This document shows, one piece after another, positions 16,705 through 25,757 of a stretch of DNA of 64,000 nucleotides. This DNA comes from Cellulomonas xiejunii (GTDB lineage Bacteria > Actinomycetota > Actinomycetes > Actinomycetales > Cellulomonadaceae). The notes under the pieces were generated by a model. The model worked only from the letters and a program-made list of their open reading frames with translations. It was not told where the DNA came from and did no database searches. A program made the translations under genes and the position numbers. The stretch's first letter is position 1, and the number at the start of each line of letters is the position of its first letter. The stretch is from positions 434,001-498,000 of the forward strand of contig NZ_CP101987.1 in the NCBI RefSeq assembly GCF_024508315.1. Direction: 5' to 3'.

Positions 16705-19205
16705 CGGCCCGGCACCTGCGGCAGGACGGTCAGCGGCAGCGCGGTGCGGAACTGGCCGGGTTCGGCGGGGTCGTCGCGCTCCTGCCACGGATCGCGGTAG
16801 GCGTCCACGGAGGCCTGCACGGCGGCGTCGAGCTCCGCTGCGATCCCCTCGCTGTCGTCCACCACGACGGCACGGACGTGCTCGATCCCGAGCCGGGGCA
16901 CCCACGCGTAGGTCCGCTCGAGCCAGTTCGCCGTCTCGCGGTAGTACTGGATGAAGCGGCCGGTGAGCGTCATGACCTCCTGCGGGGTGTCGACCGTCGT
17001 GAGCAGGTCCCCCTTGCGGATGTGCGCACCGGCGGCGCCGCCCACCCAGATCTCCCAGCGCCCACCGTCGACGGCCACGACACCGAGGTCCTTGACGTAG
17101 GACTCCGCGCAGTTGCGCGGACAGCCCGACACGGCGAGCTTGAGCTTGGCCGGGCTCTCCAAGCCCTGGTACCGGGTCTCGATCGCGATGCCGAGCGCGG
17201 TCGAGTCGCCGAGCCCGAACCGGCAGAAGTCGCTGCCGACGCACGTCTTGACCGTCCGGAACGACTTCCCGTACGCGTACCCGGACGGCATGTCGAGGTC
17301 CGCCCACACCGTCGGCAGGTTCTCCTTGGGCACGCCGAGCAGGTCGATCCGCTGACCACCGGTGAGCTTGATCAGCGGGATCCTGTGCTTGTCCGCGACG
17401 TCGGCGATGCGGCGCAGCTGGTCGGCCGACGTGACCCCGCCCTTCATCTGCGGGACCACCGAGAACGTGCCGTCACGCTGGATGTTGGCGTGCACCCGGT
17501 CGTTGATGAAGCGCCCGTCGCGCTCGTCGACGACCGCCGCGCCCCACAGGGTGCGCAGCAACGAGTTCAGTCCCATCTTCGACTTCGCGTCCTCGACGCC
17601 GCCGGGCGCGAGCGCCGCGAACACGGCCGACACCGAGCGCAGCTCCTGCTCGCGGATGAGCGCCACCAGCTCGGCCTTGGCGTAGGGGATGCCGGGTACG
17701 TACCAGGAGGCGGACTCGTCGACCTCGAGCGTGCCGCCGGCCGCCCACTCCACGACCTGCCCGACGAGCGTCTTGCACGACCCGCAGCCCTTGCCCGCAC
17801 GGGTCGCGTCCATGACGCCCGTGAGGGAGGCGACGCCGCCGCGGACGCAACTCCCGATCGTCCCCTTGCTCACGCCGTTGCAGTTGCACACGGTGGTCTC
17901 GTCGGGAAGCTCGGCCACGCCCACCGCGGCGGGCGCCGTGCCCAGGTCGAACAGCAGCGCGATCCGGTCCTCGGGCAACGGCGAACCGCGGTCGAACGCC
18001 TGGATGAGGGGAGCGACCTTCTCGAGGTCACCGACGAGCGTCGCACCGACGAGCCGGTCGTCGCGGACCACCACGCTCTTGTACAGCCCGCGTCGCGGCT
18101 CGGAGATGACGATGTGGTCGTCGTCGGGACGCTCGGGCGCCGTGGTGCCCATCGACGCGACGTCGATGCCCGCGACCTTGAGCTTCGTGGCGGTGCGGGA
18201 GCCGTGGTACTGCGCCGACGGGTCGGTGCCCGTGAGCACGTCCGCGAGAACCCGCGCCTGCTCCCACAGCGGCGCGACGAGCCCGTAGACCTGGTCCCGG
18301 TGCTGCACGCACTCCCCGACGGCGAACACGGTCGGGTCGGGCGTGCCCTGGTCGTCGAGCGCGTGCATCTGGTCGTCGACGACGATGCCACGCTCCACCA
18401 GGAACCCGCTGGCGGCCGCGATCGACGAGTTGGCCCGGATCCCGGCTGCCACCACGACGATGTCGCACGGCAGGACGCGCCCGTCACCCAGCTGCACACC
18501 GGTGATCTCCGTGTCCCCGAGCACCCTGACCGTCCGGGCCGACGTCAGCACCGAGATCCCGAGAGCCTCGATGCCGCGCCGCAGGACGTACCCGCCTGCG
18601 GCGTCGAGCTGCTGGTTCATCAGGTGACCGGGACCGTGCACGACCGTGACGTCGACACCGTGGGTCTGCAACCCGCGTGCCGCCTCGAGACCGAGCAGGC
18701 CGCCGCCGATGACGACCGCCTGCTTGTGGGTGCGCGCGTACCGGATCATCGCGCGGGTGTCGTCCAGCGTGCGGAACCGGAACACGCCCTGGTGGAAGCC
18801 GCGCCCGGCCGTGCGCATGCCAGGGATGTCGGGGACGAACGCGCTGCTGCCGGTCGCCATGACGAGCGCGTCGTACGGCGTGCGGCTGCCGTCGTCGGCG
18901 CGGACGGTGCGGGCGTGCCGGTCGATGCGCGCCACCCGCACGCCGGCGTGCAGCGTGATCTCGTTCTCGTCGTACCAGGCCATCGAGTTGAGGAAGATCG
19001 CCTCCTCGCTCTCGAGTCCGGCCAGGACGTTCGAGAGCATGATGCGGTTGTAGTTGCCGTACGGCTCCTCGCCGAACATCGTGATCCGGAACTGCGCGGA
19101 GCCGCCGCGCTCGAGGACCTCCTCCACGGTGCGCGCACCCGCCATGCCGTTGCCCACGACGACGAGGTCGCGCCGACCGTCGTCCCCGCGTCGGCGCCGG
19201 GCCAC
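16701..19205 (-). CDS. nirB: Assimilatory nitrite reductase [NAD(P)H] large subunit
   Basis: An 834-aa cytoplasmic flavo-sirohaem enzyme reducing nitrite to ammonium with six electrons. The order is an FAD/NAD(P) pyridine-nucleotide-disulfide domain (GNGMAG at 18-23, then VVIGGGLLGLEAARGL), a BFD-like [2Fe-2S] segment (VCNCNGVSKGTIG and GKGCGSCKTLV), the nitrite/sulfite reductase half-domains, and the sirohaem/[4Fe-4S] ligands C655 and C661 (CVGSDFC) plus C695 and C699 (CPRNC). It starts at a GTG one base after the stop of the nitrate reductase gene and overlaps nirD by four bases, so all three are translationally linked. Confidence 0.93.
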   Translation of the reverse strand: MARRRRGDDGRRDLVVVGNGMAGARTVEEVLERGGSAQFRITMFGEEPYGNYNRIMLSNVLAGLESEEAIFLNSMAWYDENEITLHAGVRVARIDRHARTVRADDGSRTPYDALVMATGSSAFVPDIPGMRTAGRGFHQGVFRFRTLDDTRAMIRYARTHKQAVVIGGGLLGLEAARGLQTHGVDVTVVHGPGHLMNQQLDAAGGYVLRRGIEALGISVLTSARTVRVLGDTEITGVQLGDGRVLPCDIVVVAAGIRANSSIAAASGFLVERGIVVDDQMHALDDQGTPDPTVFAVGECVQHRDQVYGLVAPLWEQARVLADVLTGTDPSAQYHGSRTATKLKVAGIDVASMGTTAPERPDDDHIVISEPRRGLYKSVVVRDDRLVGATLVGDLEKVAPLIQAFDRGSPLPEDRIALLFDLGTAPAAVGVAELPDETTVCNCNGVSKGTIGSCVRGGVASLTGVMDATRAGKGCGSCKTLVGQVVEWAAGGTLEVDESASWYVPGIPYAKAELVALIREQELRSVSAVFAALAPGGVEDAKSKMGLNSLLRTLWGAAVVDERDGRFINDRVHANIQRDGTFSVVPQMKGGVTSADQLRRIADVADKHRIPLIKLTGGQRIDLLGVPKENLPTVWADLDMPSGYAYGKSFRTVKTCVGSDFCRFGLGDSTALGIAIETRYQGLESPAKLKLAVSGCPRNCAESYVKDLGVVAVDGGRWEIWVGGAAGAHIRKGDLLTTVDTPQEVMTLTGRFIQYYRETANWLERTYAWVPRLGIEHVRAVVVDDSEGIAAELDAAVQASVDAYRDPWQERDDPAEPGQFRTALPLTVLPQVPGR

Positions 19206-19206
19206 C

Positions 19207-21795
19207 TCACACCTCCACGAGGCCGAGGTCGATGACGACGACGCCGGAGACCCCCGCCGCGCCGGCGGCGTGCACCTCGAGGGTGGTGCCGGGCTCGAGG
19301 TCCTCCACCACGCGCAGCGGCACGTGCACGTCCCCCTTGGCGCCGATGGGGAAGTACCGCATCGGCTCCCCGTCGCGGACCAGCACGACGACGACGAGCT
19401 CGTCCGTGCTGTTGCCGCCCCGGAAGTACACCGTCTGAGCGACCGCGCCGTCCGGCACGGTGTACGACAGGCTCGGGTCGATCAAGGTCGGTGCAGCGAG
19501 TCCTTTCCCGGTCAGCGCGTAGACGCCCTGCAGGAAGGTCGGGTGACTGTCCAAGGCGAGCCCCTTCGGTCGGGCCGGCGGCCACGGCGCACGGACGTGC
19601 TCCGCTGGCGAACCGGTCGGTGGTGTGGCGGGTACGGCGAGGGGGGTGACGGCCACGGCGCACGCCTTGAACGCCGGCATGCGGGAGGTCGGGTCGAGCG
19701 CGTCATCGGTCAGCGTGTTGGCGCGGGACGCGCCGCCCCAGTGGAAGGGCACGAACACCGTGTCGGTACGGATGCCCGTGGTGAGCCGCACCCGGAACAC
19801 CGCGGTGCCCCGGCGGGTCCGCAGCTGGACCGCTTCGCCGTCGACGACGCCGCAGCGGCGCGCCAGGTCGGGGTGCAGCTCGGCGTGCGGGACCACGGAC
19901 CCGTCGGGGCCCACCTCGTCACCGGCGAGCGCCGCGACCCGGCGGGTCTGCGTGCCGCTCTGGTACTGCCGCATCAGCCGCCCGGTGGTCAGCACGTAGG
20001 GGAACTCGGCGTCGGTGCGCTCGGCCGTGTCGCGGTACTCGCCGCGGTAGAACCGGGCCAGCCCGTCGGGATGTGCGAACCGCGTCCCGAACAGCCGGGG
20101 TGTGCCCGGGTGCTCGGCATCGGGGCACGGCCAGAACACGCCCTGCTCGTCCTCGATGCGGTCGTAGGTGATGCCGCCGTAGTCCGCTACGCCACCGGAG
20201 CTGGCGCGGCCCAGCTCGTCGAAGGCGGCCGCCGCATCGGTCGTCATGAGGTCCCCGTGCCCGAGCCGCTCGGCGACGCCCAGGAGGACGTCCAGGTCGG
20301 TCCGCACGCCGGGCGGGTGATCGACCGCGCGGCGACGCCGCAGCACCCGTCCCTCCAGGTTGGTCACGGTGCCGTCCTCCTCGGCCCACATCGCGACGGG
20401 CAGCACGACGTCCGCCCGGGCCGCCGACTCGGAGAGGAACAGGTCCGCGACGACCAGGAAGTCGAGGGCGTCGAGCCGGTCGGTGACCCGGCCCGCGTCG
20501 GGCGCCGAGACGCTGACGTTCGACGCGAGCAGCAGCAGCGTCCGCACCCCGCCGGGGGTGCCGAGGGCACGCAGCATCTCCGTGGCGGACACCCCCGGAC
20601 CCGGCAGACGCGTCGGGTCGACGCCCCACACGCTCGCGACGTGGGCGCGGTCGGCGAGGTCGGTGATCCTGCGGTACCCGGGCAGCTGGTCCGCCTTCTG
20701 CCCGTGCTCGCGTCCGCCCTGCCCGTTGCCCTGACCCGTGAGGGTCCCGTAACCCGAACCCGGCCGGCCGGGCAGCCCGAGCGCGAGGGCGAGGTTGATG
20801 AACGCCTGCGCGGTAGCCGTTCCCGACGCGTGCTGCTCGGCGCCGCGTGCCGTGAGCACCATCGCCGTCGCCGCCGTCCCCAGCATCTCCCCGACGGTCT
20901 CCAGGTCACGGGCGGGCACGCCGGTGATCCGCTCGACGCGGTCCGGCCAGTAACCGGCCACCGCCTCACGGACCGTCTCGAACCCCGTCGTCCGCGTCGC
21001 GACGTACTCCTCGTCCACCCAGCCCCTGCGCGCCACCACGTGCAGCAGACCGTTGGCCAGGGCGGCGTCCGTCCCCGGGCGCGGCTGCAGGTGCAGGTGC
21101 GCCGTGCGCGCGGTCGCCGTGGTGCGCGGGTCGACGACCACGTGCCGGGCACCGCGCTCGCGGCCTGCCTCGAGGTGCTGCATGAGCGGCGGCATGGTCT
21201 CCGCCGGGTTGGCCCCCACGAGGAGCAGCACGTCGGCCAGGGCCAGGTCCGCGACGGGGAACGGCAGCCCGCGGTCGATCCCGAACGTGCGGGTGGCGGC
21301 AGCCGCGGCCGACGACATGCACCAGCGGCCGTTGTAGTCGATCGAGCGCGTCCGCAGCACCGTCCGGGCGAACTTGCCCAGCAGGTAGGCCTTCTCGTTG
21401 GTCAGACCGCCCCCGCCGAAGCATCCGACCGCGTCCCGGCCGTACCGTCGCTGCGTCGCTCGGACGGCCGCGGCCACGGCGTCGAGCGCCTCGTCCCACG
21501 TCGCCGGCCGCAGCGCCGAGGAGCGGTCGCCGGCGCGCGTGCGTACCAGCGGGGTCGTGAGCCGCTCGGGATGCGCGAGCAGGTCGGCCGCCGACCAGCC
21601 TTTGGCGCACAGGCCGCCCCGGTTCGTCGGGAAGTCCGACGGCGTGAGCCGCACGTCGGGCCGTTCGTGCCCGGAGCGGTGCGTGACGTGCAGCTGCATG
21701 CCGCACTGCAGTGCGCAGTAGGGGCAGTGCGTCGTGACGGTCCGGGCCGTGTCGGAGCCCGGCACGGCCGTCGGCGACGCGAGCTCTGGCCCCAT
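19207..21795 (-). CDS. nasA: Assimilatory nitrate reductase catalytic subunit (molybdopterin oxidoreductase)
   Basis: An 862-aa molybdenum enzyme that reduces nitrate to nitrite. The N-terminal [4Fe-4S] cluster ligands are C24, C27 and C31 (HCPYCALQCGM) and C63 (GLCAKGWS). Molybdopterin-binding blocks include SIDYNGRWCMSSA and GANPAETMPP, and a TGRLMRQYQSGTQTRRV segment precedes the C-terminal dinucleotide-binding domain. A C-terminal extra region of ~120 residues (after VTPLAVPATPP) is unlike the core and may be an additional small domain. The ATG at 21795 is set by the cluster spacing. It is the first gene of the nas-nirB-nirD operon, with a GlnR-like site upstream. Confidence 0.9.
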   Translation of the reverse strand: MGPELASPTAVPGSDTARTVTTHCPYCALQCGMQLHVTHRSGHERPDVRLTPSDFPTNRGGLCAKGWSAADLLAHPERLTTPLVRTRAGDRSSALRPATWDEALDAVAAAVRATQRRYGRDAVGCFGGGGLTNEKAYLLGKFARTVLRTRSIDYNGRWCMSSAAAAATRTFGIDRGLPFPVADLALADVLLLVGANPAETMPPLMQHLEAGRERGARHVVVDPRTTATARTAHLHLQPRPGTDAALANGLLHVVARRGWVDEEYVATRTTGFETVREAVAGYWPDRVERITGVPARDLETVGEMLGTAATAMVLTARGAEQHASGTATAQAFINLALALGLPGRPGSGYGTLTGQGNGQGGREHGQKADQLPGYRRITDLADRAHVASVWGVDPTRLPGPGVSATEMLRALGTPGGVRTLLLLASNVSVSAPDAGRVTDRLDALDFLVVADLFLSESAARADVVLPVAMWAEEDGTVTNLEGRVLRRRRAVDHPPGVRTDLDVLLGVAERLGHGDLMTTDAAAAFDELGRASSGGVADYGGITYDRIEDEQGVFWPCPDAEHPGTPRLFGTRFAHPDGLARFYRGEYRDTAERTDAEFPYVLTTGRLMRQYQSGTQTRRVAALAGDEVGPDGSVVPHAELHPDLARRCGVVDGEAVQLRTRRGTAVFRVRLTTGIRTDTVFVPFHWGGASRANTLTDDALDPTSRMPAFKACAVAVTPLAVPATPPTGSPAEHVRAPWPPARPKGLALDSHPTFLQGVYALTGKGLAAPTLIDPSLSYTVPDGAVAQTVYFRGGNSTDELVVVVLVRDGEPMRYFPIGAKGDVHVPLRVVEDLEPGTTLEVHAAGAAGVSGVVVIDLGLVEV

Positions 21796-21817
21796 CGCTC
21801 GATGGTGTGATGCTCCG

Positions 21818-21855
21818 GTTACGCACGGCCTGCCGCCGGGTAACTGCGTCGTTTC
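21818..21855 (-). promoter_or_regulatory. Candidate GlnR operator upstream of the nitrate reductase gene
   Basis: On the minus strand the series GAAAC-6-GTTAC-17-GTAAC appears 23-60 bases before the nasA start. GlnR sites in actinomycetes follow GTnAC-6-GAAAC repeats at 11-base intervals; the spacing of 6 and 17 (6+5+6) keeps three of four half-sites in register. Nitrate assimilation genes are classic GlnR targets, so nitrogen-limited activation is likely. Confidence 0.5.
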
Positions 21856-21976
21856 GGCGAACGCACAGGCCCGACGACACGGGCGTGACGCGGGATCGAG
21901 GGCAGGGGGCCGTGCGCACCGCACGCAGCCAGTGATGTCTCGACCGCCTCGCGGACCGCAGGCACGGCGTCGCCGA

Positions 21977-23029
21977 TCACGCTCGCAGGGGTGAGCCCGT
22001 GAGGTGCCGGTCCCGACGCACCTCGAAGCCGTTCGCGCCTGCCTCCAGCGCGTCGAGCACGTCGGGGGCGTCGAACGCCGCACCCGGTGCTCTTGCGCCC
22101 GCGCCGTGGTGGCGTCCGTCGAGGAGGCGGACCGCGCCCTCGACGACGATCGGGGCGGTGATGGCGTAGATGTCGCGGCCGACGGCCGTGGTGCTGCGGG
22201 TGTCCGAGCCGCGGCGGACCACGACGTCGACGACGAACCGCTGCGCGGAGCGGCCGCGCTCGTCCGTCGCGGGCGGTGGGGGAGTCGTGCCGTCGTGCAG
22301 GTCGTCGAGCGGCGCGGTGTTCAGGTACGAGCGCAGGTCGCCGACCTGCAGGTGCTGGTGGATCGTGATCACCTCGGAGAACGGCAGCTCGACCACGGAC
22401 TGCGTGCCGAGGGGTGCCGGGTAGGGCCAGGGGCGTGTCGGTGCACGGGCCGCCACCGGGGTCAGCACCCCGTCGCGGATGACCAGACGGGTCGCGGTGT
22501 TGCGGTCGCCGGTGATCCTGGTTCCCGCGGTCGGCCACCAGCGGTCCAGGCCGACCGCCACCTCGACCTCGTCCGCGGACGACTCGCCCTGCAGGGCGGC
22601 GGTGAGCAGGAGGTCGGCCAGGCCGCCGAAGAACGCCATCGCCGGCACGGCGGCGACACCCGCCGCGCGCGCCGCGGCGTCGAGCTCGCGGTAGAGCGCC
22701 TGCACCGCCGGTTGCTCGGCAGTCACGTCGAGGTAGTGGGCGCCCGCCTCGACCGCAGCGCCAGCGAGCGGCAGCGCCGTGTCCAGGAACGGCCCGGCGC
22801 AGTTGATCACGACACCGGAGCCGGAGACCGCGCAGAGCAGCTGCGCGGCATCGTCGAGGTGGACCACCCGACGGTCGAACCCGGAGTGCCGCGGCGGCAT
22901 CGCGTCGAGGCGGTCGGCGCTGCGTCCGGCGAGCACGGGGGCCAGTCCGCGGCGCACGAGCTCGTCGACGACGAAACGACCGGTGTGACCTGCAGCGCCG
23001 TAGACGAGTACGCGATCGGAAGTCGTCAT
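21977..23029 (-). CDS. Saccharopine dehydrogenase-like NAD(P)-binding protein
   Basis: A 350-aa Rossmann protein of the saccharopine dehydrogenase/trans-acting enoyl reductase group. It has the motif VLVYGAAGHTGRFV at residues 8-21, then GSGVVINCAGPFLDTALPLA and HYLDVTAEQPAVQALYRELD, all characteristic. Lysine metabolism is unlikely since no partner genes are near. It is divergent, by 72 bases, from a GlxA-type regulator that probably controls it. Confidence 0.82.
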   Translation of the reverse strand: MTTSDRVLVYGAAGHTGRFVVDELVRRGLAPVLAGRSADRLDAMPPRHSGFDRRVVHLDDAAQLLCAVSGSGVVINCAGPFLDTALPLAGAAVEAGAHYLDVTAEQPAVQALYRELDAAARAAGVAAVPAMAFFGGLADLLLTAALQGESSADEVEVAVGLDRWWPTAGTRITGDRNTATRLVIRDGVLTPVAARAPTRPWPYPAPLGTQSVVELPFSEVITIHQHLQVGDLRSYLNTAPLDDLHDGTTPPPPATDERGRSAQRFVVDVVVRRGSDTRSTTAVGRDIYAITAPIVVEGAVRLLDGRHHGAGARAPGAAFDAPDVLDALEAGANGFEVRRDRHLTGSPLRA

Positions 23030-23101
23030 GCCCACGATCCTGGGCGCCGCCACGCCCGTGGGGCGAGTGTCGCGAACGACGTCCTCCGTACGCTTTCGGA
23101 C

Positions 23102-24052
23102 ATGCCCCGGCTCGCGCTTGTCATGCATCCCTCCGCGATGCTCTACGAGGCCGCCATCGCCGCGGAGGTCTTCGGCGTCGACCGTTCCGACCTCGCTCCC
23201 GGCGGCCAGTGGTACGACCTGGTGGTCTGCACCGCCGACGGGCAACCGCACCCGTGGCTGGCACACCTGCCGACGGCCTCGTACGCGGAGATCGCCCGGG
23301 TCGACTCCGTCGTCGTGCCGTCTTGCGACGACCCCGACGAGAACCCCGACCCCGGCCTGATCTCGGCGCTGCGTGAGGCGCACGAGCGCGGTACGCGGAT
23401 CGCCTCGCTGTGTACCGGTGCCTACCTGCTCGCCGCGGCGGGGTTGCTCGACGGCCGCACGGCGACGACGCACTGGATGCACGCCGAGGACCTGGCGCGC
23501 CGCTACCCCCAGGTCGACGTCCGCGCCGACGTGCTCTACGTCGACGACGGTGACGTGCTCACCTCGGCGGGCAAGACCGCGGCGCTCGACCTGTGCCTCC
23601 ACCTCGTGCACCGTGACCTCGGCGCCGCCGCGGCCACCGGGGTCGCACGACGGCTCGTCGTGCCCGCGCACCGCACCGGTGGCCAGGCCCAGTTCATCGC
23701 CCCGCCCCCGCAGCCGCGCAGCTCCGGCGGGCTGGCTCCCACGCTCGAGTGGGCGCGAACCCGGCTCGATCAGCCGCTCAGCGTGCAGGACCTTGCCGGC
23801 CACGCGAACCTCAGCACCCGCCAGCTCGCCCGTCGCATGCTCGCGGAGCTCCAGGTCGGGCCGCTCGAGTGGCTCCACCGCCAGCGCATCATCCGCGCGC
23901 AGGAGATGCTCGAGCGCACCGACGCCTCGGTCGAGCAGATTGCCGCGAGCTGCGGCATGGGAACCGCAACCACGCTGCGCCGGCACTTCCGCCGGGCGGT
24001 GGGCGTTACCCCCACCAGCTACCGGGCGTCGTTCCGGCTCGCGCAAGGTTGA
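23102..24052 (+). CDS. GlxA-family transcriptional regulator (DJ-1/PfpI + AraC HTH)
   Basis: A 316-aa two-domain regulator. Residues 1-190 form a DJ-1/PfpI-like sensor with the nucleophile-elbow cysteine retained (SLCTGAYLL, Cys104). Residues ~215-316 form two AraC helix-turn-helix motifs, the first from LSVQDLAGHANLSTRQLARR and the second around VEQIAASCGMGTATTLRRHF. Such regulators sense small amine or amide metabolites. Divergence from the dehydrogenase-like gene makes that gene its first candidate target. Confidence 0.88.
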   Translation: MPRLALVMHPSAMLYEAAIAAEVFGVDRSDLAPGGQWYDLVVCTADGQPHPWLAHLPTASYAEIARVDSVVVPSCDDPDENPDPGLISALREAHERGTRIASLCTGAYLLAAAGLLDGRTATTHWMHAEDLARRYPQVDVRADVLYVDDGDVLTSAGKTAALDLCLHLVHRDLGAAAATGVARRLVVPAHRTGGQAQFIAPPPQPRSSGGLAPTLEWARTRLDQPLSVQDLAGHANLSTRQLARRMLAELQVGPLEWLHRQRIIRAQEMLERTDASVEQIAASCGMGTATTLRRHFRRAVGVTPTSYRASFRLAQG

Positions 24053-24111
24053 CGTCGGACACCTCGGGGCGGGCGCGACGTCCCGACCGGGGATCGGCAC
24101 GCCCGTTCGGC

Positions 24112-24858
24112 TCAGCGGTTCTCGAAGCAGTACTGGTGCCGGAAGGCGTCAAGAGCATCGGTCGCGAGCGCGGGGTAGAGGTCAGCCAGGTGGCTGCACA
24201 TGCGCGAGGCGTCCTCCACGACGCCCGCCCCAGGCCGCAGGGAAACCCTGCCGGCCTCGCCGAGTATGTGGGACACCGCCGCGCCGAGCTCCTCACGCGT
24301 CCAGGGCACGTCCACCGCGCCGGGCCGCTCGTCCGGCTGCAGCCGCAGGTCCCGCCCCCACCTGCTCGCCAGCAGGAGGGCGGTGCTGAGCTCGACGTCC
24401 ACCGGCCGTCGGTCGTCGTCGTCGTCGGACGGCACGATCACCCGGGCTCGGTGCGCGCACGGCAAGGGCCGGGGCGGTGGCGGGGGAACCGCCGCCTTGC
24501 GGACGTCGCGGAGCTCCGCGGCGAGGTCCTCGACGCGCCCGGACGTCGCAGGGAGCCTGCCGCGCAACCGGTAGGACGGGAGCAGGTCGAGGTGGCCGCC
24601 CTGGCGCGCGGACAGCCGGAGCACCCTGCCGCGGTACGGGCCGGCCTCGGCGGTCCCCGTGTCCACGCGTGTGACGTCGGCCCAACCGAGCGTCAGCAGC
24701 ACGACGCCGTGCCGGGACAGCTCGACGCCGTCGGCGGACCACGCCAGGGTCAGGCGGGTCCCGCTCGGGACGTCACCGCCCGCCGCGCCGAGGGCCTCGA
24801 GTGCGCTGCCCAAGGTGGCGCCCGCGCGGACCGCGTGCGTGCGCCGGAGGTCGACCAT
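24112..24858 (-). CDS. Hypothetical protein
   Basis: A 248-aa soluble protein. The N-terminal half has alternating strands (TRLTLAWSADGVELSRHGVV, GRVLRLSARQGGHLDLLPSY) suggestive of a PH-like or beta-sandwich fold; a Pro-rich linker (VPPPPPRPLP) follows; the C-terminal half is helical. There are no catalytic motifs or membrane segments. It is convergent with the GlxA gene. The start could be 24867 or 24858; the second is nearer a usual spacing. Confidence 0.55.
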   Translation of the reverse strand: MVDLRRTHAVRAGATLGSALEALGAAGGDVPSGTRLTLAWSADGVELSRHGVVLLTLGWADVTRVDTGTAEAGPYRGRVLRLSARQGGHLDLLPSYRLRGRLPATSGRVEDLAAELRDVRKAAVPPPPPRPLPCAHRARVIVPSDDDDDRRPVDVELSTALLLASRWGRDLRLQPDERPGAVDVPWTREELGAAVSHILGEAGRVSLRPGAGVVEDASRMCSHLADLYPALATDALDAFRHQYCFENR

Positions 24859-24906
24859 GGCAGGCAACCTAGCGCGTGCGTCGGATCCGTCGGCACGATC
24901 GACGCC

Positions 24907-25158
24907 ATGCAGTCAGCCCTCGTCGTCTGCCACGCAGACCCGGCTCAGCGAGAGGTGCGGATGCAGCTCACGCTGCCGACGTCTGCCGAGCATGCGTGGC
25001 ACGCGCTGACAGACGGTGGGCGCACGACCAGCTGGTTGGGGCGCGTCGACGTCAGAGCGATGACCGACGGCGGGCACTTCGGTCTGTGGCACGACGAGGC
25101 CGTCCGGTCTCGGCACACCGTCCTGCAGTGGCGTCCTGGACGCCTGCTCACGCTGCCC
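24907..25158 (+). pseudogene. Truncated SRPBCC/AHSA1-domain gene
   Basis: From ATG 24907 the frame encodes a plausible start of an AHSA1-type ligand-binding protein: MQLTLPTSAEHAWHALTDG, then TTSWLGRVDVRA and GLWHDEAVRSRHTVLQWRPG, RLLTL. Family members run to 140-170 residues; here similarity stops after ~84 codons and is replaced by IS3-like transposase sequence. The C-terminal helix that closes the hydrophobic cavity is missing, so it should be inactive. Confidence 0.6.
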
Positions 25159-25290
25159 TGCCGGGAAGAGGCTCTACCCGCTCGTGAACGAGCTCGCCGC
25201 CGACGCCGGTGCCCGTCGCGGTGACGTGCCGGGTCCTCCAGCTCGCCAGACAGCCCTACTACCGCTGGCGCGCGGCGCCCGTCACGCATC
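25159..25290 (+). mobile_element. Degenerate IS3-family transposase (OrfB N-terminus) fragment
   Basis: The text KRLYPLVNELAAD followed, after a one-base shift, by VPVAVTCRVLQLARQPYYRW, RAAPVT resembles the OrfB start of actinobacterial IS3 elements ('YPLVRELAADGIPVAVTCRVLGLSRQ-YYRW'). About 44 codons survive, with a frameshift and no DDE domain or clear terminal repeats. It abuts the truncated AHSA1 gene, which suggests insertion followed by deletion. Confidence 0.55.
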
Positions 25291-25487
25291 GGGAACCTCC
25301 CAACCGGCTGTCACTGCTGCGACGGGTAGGTGCGCGTCGAGGTACTGCAGGTGACGGTAGCCATAGGCGTCTCGGCCCGAGCAGAGCGTTGCCGCCGGCA
25401 GGGCCCCTCGGTCGCGCCCCGCGTGGCCGGCCCTGGGGCTCCGGCCCGGCAGGTTGACGGCGCGGGCGGCGTGGGCGCGATGCAGCC
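25291..25487. other. Intergenic remnant, no gene supported
   Basis: Between the IS3 scar and the regulatory region of the Xre gene. A minus-strand run RDAYGYRHLQYLDAHLPVAA (about 25311-25376) looks protein-like but has no start, ribosome site or recognisable continuation. Confidence 0.3.
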
Positions 25488-25503
25488 GTCAAGGTCGCTT
25501 GAC
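25488..25503. promoter_or_regulatory. Secondary operator-like inverted repeat GTCAAG-4-CTTGAC
   Basis: It repeats the outer GTCAAG/CTTGAC element of the large palindrome 9 bases downstream and overlaps a TTGACA (25499-25504) that could be a -35 box of the regulator gene. The shared half-site makes it a likely second binding site for the same protein. Confidence 0.45.
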
Positions 25504-25511
25504 ATCCCCGG

Positions 25512-25553
25512 ACGTGTCAAGCACCCTTGTCATGACAAGGGTGCTTGACACGT
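25512..25553. promoter_or_regulatory. 42-bp perfect palindrome upstream of the Xre regulator
   Basis: Two 21-base arms meet with no spacer at 25532/25533 (left arm ACGTGTCAAGCACCCTTGTC + A). It ends 12 bases before the ATG of the small Xre-family regulator, a position that suits autorepression. Such length without spacer is unusual for a simple operator; it could also form a cruciform or, as RNA, a long hairpin sequestering the ribosome site. Confidence 0.7.
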
Positions 25554-25565
25554 GAGGTTGCCGCC

Positions 25566-25757
25566 ATGAAGAACGACGTCCGAGAGCTGCGGCTTGCTGC
25601 GGGCCTCTCGCAGCGTGAGCTGGCCGAGGCGCTCGCGGTCTCGCGCCAGACCGTCAACTCGATCGAGACGGGTCGTTACGACCCCTCACTTCCGCTCGCC
25701 ATCGCCATCGCCCGCCGCTTCCAGCGTTCCGTAGAGGAGATCTTCCATGTCGACTGA
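25566..25757 (+). CDS. Xre-family helix-turn-helix transcriptional regulator
   Basis: A 63-aa single-domain repressor-like protein: MKNDVRELRLAAGLSQRELA, then VSRQTVNSIETGRYDPSLPL and FQRSVEEIFHVD. It matches the YgzD/YozG-type mini-Xre proteins that are coded just ahead of a small membrane protein gene. It overlaps that gene by 11 bases here. The ATG at 25566 directly follows the palindrome region. It probably represses its own operon. Confidence 0.88.
   Translation: MKNDVRELRLAAGLSQRELAEALAVSRQTVNSIETGRYDPSLPLAIAIARRFQRSVEEIFHVD

Noticed and set aside
16629..19235. Very long open frame on the + strand across nirB
   Set aside because: It mirrors the codon pattern of nirB on the opposite strand, is His/Arg/Asp-rich and matches no protein family; long antisense frames are usual at this GC content.
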